Below are positions 60,791 through 64,000 of a DNA stretch of 64,000 nucleotides, one piece after another. This DNA comes from Cinclus cinclus (taxonomy: Eukaryota; Chordata; Aves; Passeriformes; Cinclidae). The translations under genes were made by a program, and so were the position numbers. The DNA lies in assembly GCF_963662255.1 (NCBI RefSeq), contig NC_085056.1:8498216-8562215 (forward strand), written 5' to 3'. The notes beneath the pieces are model-generated. The model made no database searches. It saw only the letters and a program-made list of their open reading frames with translations, and was not told the DNA's origin. Position 1 is the stretch's first letter. Each line of letters starts with the position of its first letter.

Positions 60791-63700
60791 GTTAGTACTT
60801 TCCCAAAACTTTAGATTGTTTCCATTTGTTTGTCTGTTTGTACAATGTTGTGTATTTTGTTCGTTCAGTGCTGTTATATAAAAATTGCAAGATGCTTTGT
60901 TTTTTACTTGTGTAAGGTGGATTTCAAGTTTTTAAAGGTTTGATGGGAGTTCTCTGATCACGTGGTTTTTTCCTTTCTGTAGGTGGTCTTTTCTGTGGGT
61001 ACTTCAGCTGTAAAGACACTTATTTACAGAGTTACCATTTGTCTCTGAACTGATACTTTAATAGCTGAGAGAGGGATCTTTTGCCTCCTGCACTTCTCAT
61101 GAGCACAGGAAAGGCTTTGGGAGCTGCGGGGGCACAATTTTGGAGCTTGTTATCCCATGTTGTGGGAAATATTACCAGCCAATTTAATCAGATGCCATAG
61201 TCTGCTTTCTTGTACAGGCTAGTTTTACTGTCTCCTTACCTTTTTATTACTGGTGGGAAATCTCACTCCTTTTTTTCACTGGTTTAGTTTCCCTGTCTTA
61301 TTCTTTGCTTCTTCAGGGCCCCACAGTCTTGAATCTTGTTCTTTTTTTGATGAAACCAGAAATTACTGGGATTGAAAAAAGAAGAGCCAGGAAAGGGAAT
61401 GGAAACCAGCTGCTCTGAGATGTCAGAAAGGCAAGAGCTGTAAGAGGACAAATACATAAGGGGAGTTGGCAAGTTTAGGCAGGCTAAGGTCAGGAGAGAA
61501 TAGGGAGAACACAGAAAGGCTTTGAATTTCTTTCCCTTACTAGTGCTGTTTCCTGCTTCATCAGTACAGCCTGACTTAACTGTAATCAAATATGATCAAT
61601 CTGCTGGTTCTATGGTTTTTAGAAAATTCGATTATTGTTATTGCTAAGCTACTTTTCTTTTGGCATTCTTTCTGGTAATTAGGATGATCAGACAGACTTT
61701 CTTCTCTTCCAACTGCAACTAGAAGGCACTGAACATGAGAATGAGAGGGAACAGATAGGCACAGAGGATAATATCTCTCATTTTGAAGTGGCTGGAGTAT
61801 GTCTCCTTGCAAACACTCCTGCAGCCAGGTCAGATGTCAGCTGTAACAAAGGTAAAATCCTTGCCTTGGAGGCCTTGCTAACCCTGGATTCTTGGAGCAG
61901 CAGCTGGATTGCCTGAATAATTCTGTCACAGCATAGGTAGAACCTGCTTGTAAGTTCAGAAGGAGGGTAGAATCAGCTTAAAGCTGTTCCTGAAGACCTG
62001 TGCCAGCCTGCTTTAGTTTTCAACAACACAGTAGGAACTGTAGGTCTGGCCGTATGCTTTTGACCTCGATGTACTTTAAACTTTTCTTTACATGTTCTCC
62101 TTACACTGTGCCCTTCATCTCCACTCCTCTTATTACAGAGAAGCCATGTGCATGCTGAAGGTTAAAAAAGAATGAGGCTTCCTGGAATAAATTCTGGAGT
62201 TCTGAGAGACTAATTTTTTTCTCCAAGCGTAGAAAACACTTACTTGCAGCTAGGCTTTGCAAAAACACTTTCAATTAACAGTGAGATTGAGGTAGTTCTG
62301 GGGCTTCGTGTCAGACATCAAAACTTAATGAGACACAAAAAGCAACATCCATGGCTGTCTGCAGGAGCTGGATTCAATAACTTCTGAAAACACTCTTGCT
62401 TTTAGTAAGGCAGAACGCAATTCCTATTAAGTGATATCCTTATTAGCTGTTAGTGTCCATTTTCTCTTGAAACAACAATAGTTGTCCCAGCTCTAAAACA
62501 CTGGTGAAGATCACCTACAGAAAGGAAGAAAAGAAAAAATTACTGCCTTGAAATATGTTTAAGCATAATGAAAAGTATTGTCAAATGTTGTTTCAAATTT
62601 GTGATGTCAAATACAAATCTTTAATAATTGTAATATATTGTTTTGCATACTTCCCTGTTTATTTTACCGTGCATATTTAATATGTCTAACCAAGAGATTT
62701 TTTTCTCCAGTGCTCATAGGTGTATAATTGGCTTTTACATTTCAGTTTTCATTCCTGTGTTTGGGTTAAGATTTCCTGAACTCATATATGAAATGTTTAC
62801 AGACAAGCTTTTTGTACTTTTGATCTAAGCACTGCATAAAAATCGGAATCTTTTGGGATGAGATGGGAGAGCGCAGAAATAGACTTACAATACATTCCTA
62901 AAGAGGAATCAGGTTTCTAATCATTCATTGTTGCCCTTCTTTTCAATCTAATGCAGAATTTGGGCAGAATCAAATGAACTTAAATCAGTAATCACTTGGT
63001 GTTCATGATCCTTGTACTGAATTCTCAACAGAAAGCGATGCATAAAAGTGCATTCCCTTGTTTGTTGTATTTGTGAGTTGTATTGAATTTTCTGATGCTG
63101 ACATGCTCAGTCAGCTTGGAAATGCAGTTTGTCAGTGGCACCCTTCTGATGGTTGCATTGCTGACAGCTGCAGAAACCTTAATCCAGGCTGCCTTGTGTT
63201 CTGTTTCTCTAATTTCAATGGGGCCAACAGTATCTTTGGTTTCACTACAGAGATGGTACTTGAAGGCCCTTTTTTATGGAAAAGGCCAGTTCTAAGTGTG
63301 CTGAGTGAATTTTTGTGTATGTTGTGCTACACACAAATGAAGACACTTTCCTCGTGATTGTTTTAATTTGATTTCTATGCAACTTTCATCCTTACTGAAG
63401 AAGTTTTAGATTTTTGCTTTTCTGCCATACTTGGCATGGGCAGTAAAACTCAGAACTGGCAGATATGAAACAGGATCTCATCAGTGTTAATGATGGTTTT
63501 AAGAATTGCAACACTGTAGAAAATCAAGATGTTTCTGACAGTAGAATTACAGCCGAAATGCCTTTAATAGAGACCAGATTCTGCTTCAGTGGGGGGAGGG
63601 AAGGGGAATTCTGCAATATTCCACCCACTTCTACCCAAAACAGAGGCGCCAGCTCTTTGGAAATATTTATCCATCCAAAGCCTGGCAGCATATGAAAATG

Positions 63701-64000
63701 ATCAGATTCAATTCTTTATTTGTACAGCTTTCTGGGTAAAAAAGATTCCCAATTCTAAGTCTTTCTGGAGACTTAAAATAAAGTCTATAGACTTAAAACT
63801 CCCTACATAGGAGTGATCAGTGATAATTCATTGAAAACAATGCTAAAGTGTCTTGTGTGTGGCAGTTGGATTTTAGAATTGTGACACTTTGCAAGAGGAA
63901 AAAATTGCAAGTAACAATTTAGAAATTATCACTTTGTTCATTTTCAATTTTAAGTATCCTGAAAAACCCTCAACCAATTAAAAAAATCCCCCCCTTAAAA
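60791..64000 (+). other. CBFB: CBFB intron 5, partial
   Basis: This is AT-rich intronic sequence to the right edge. I looked for the last coding exon, which should encode ARRQQDPSPGSNLGGG-type sequence, and did not find it, so the intron continues beyond the window. Open frames at 63058-63357 and 63465-63695 show no domain. There is no recognisable transposon or RNA gene. Confidence 0.9.

Noticed and set aside
63058..63357. 99-codon + strand frame in CBFB intron 5
   Set aside because: It is intronic, with no splice-supported context, no domain and weak codon character.
60791..64000. Search for the last CBFB exon
   Set aside because: No sequence encoding the expected C-termini was found before the right edge, so the exon must lie outside.
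1..64000. CRISPR arrays, tRNA or rRNA genes, prophage or operon-like structure
   Set aside because: No regularly spaced repeats, cloverleaf patterns or compact gene runs were seen. The DNA is clearly vertebrate nuclear sequence.

Overview
The window is nuclear DNA from a vertebrate, most probably a bird. It holds one recognisable protein-coding gene, CBFB (core-binding factor subunit beta, the non-DNA-binding partner of RUNX proteins), on the + strand of the right-hand 26 kb. The case for a bird rests on interspersed repeats that read as CR1 LINE 3' ends in both orientations, and on the absence of any mammalian SINE that I can recognise. The CBFB exons give a protein nearly identical to the human one as I remember it, so they establish a vertebrate but do not identify the species.

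Region 1-21.2 kb is GC-rich by eye and is non-coding as far as I can read it. It has a CpG-rich block at about 1.3-1.9 kb, a second at about 20.2-21.0 kb, a long (ATT)n microsatellite, several homopolymer runs, one short CR1 remnant and a strong hairpin near 5.8 kb. Many long open frames here are explained by the scarcity of stop codons in GC-rich DNA.

Region 21.2-37.1 kb is more AT-rich. It contains a homeodomain- and GATA-motif-rich block at 22.2-22.6 kb that looks like a regulatory element, a hydrophobic minus-strand open frame at 26.75-27.09 kb of uncertain origin, a well-preserved + strand CR1 3' end at 31.5-32.1 kb, and a minus-strand CR1 that ends just short of the CBFB CpG island.

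Region 37.1-38.8 kb is the CBFB CpG-island promoter, without a TATA box. It carries an NRF1 palindrome, an AP-1 motif, GC boxes, two upstream AUGs and a G-quadruplex motif just before the start codon. Exons 1-5 encode residues 1-165 at 37986-38063, 38287-38373, 42792-42908, 56375-56491 and 60664-60759. All have GT/AG borders, and all junctions are phase 0. Exon 5 keeps the two alternative donors, 31 nt apart, that in human separate the 187-residue and 182-residue isoforms. The last coding exon is not in the window, so the gene runs off the right edge.

I found no tRNA, rRNA, CRISPR array or prokaryotic-style operon. No new biological system is evident. The best leads are in CBFB regulation: the conserved alternative donor, a NAGNAG acceptor, 5' leader structure and upstream AUGs, and a perfect palindromic estrogen-response-element motif in intron 3.
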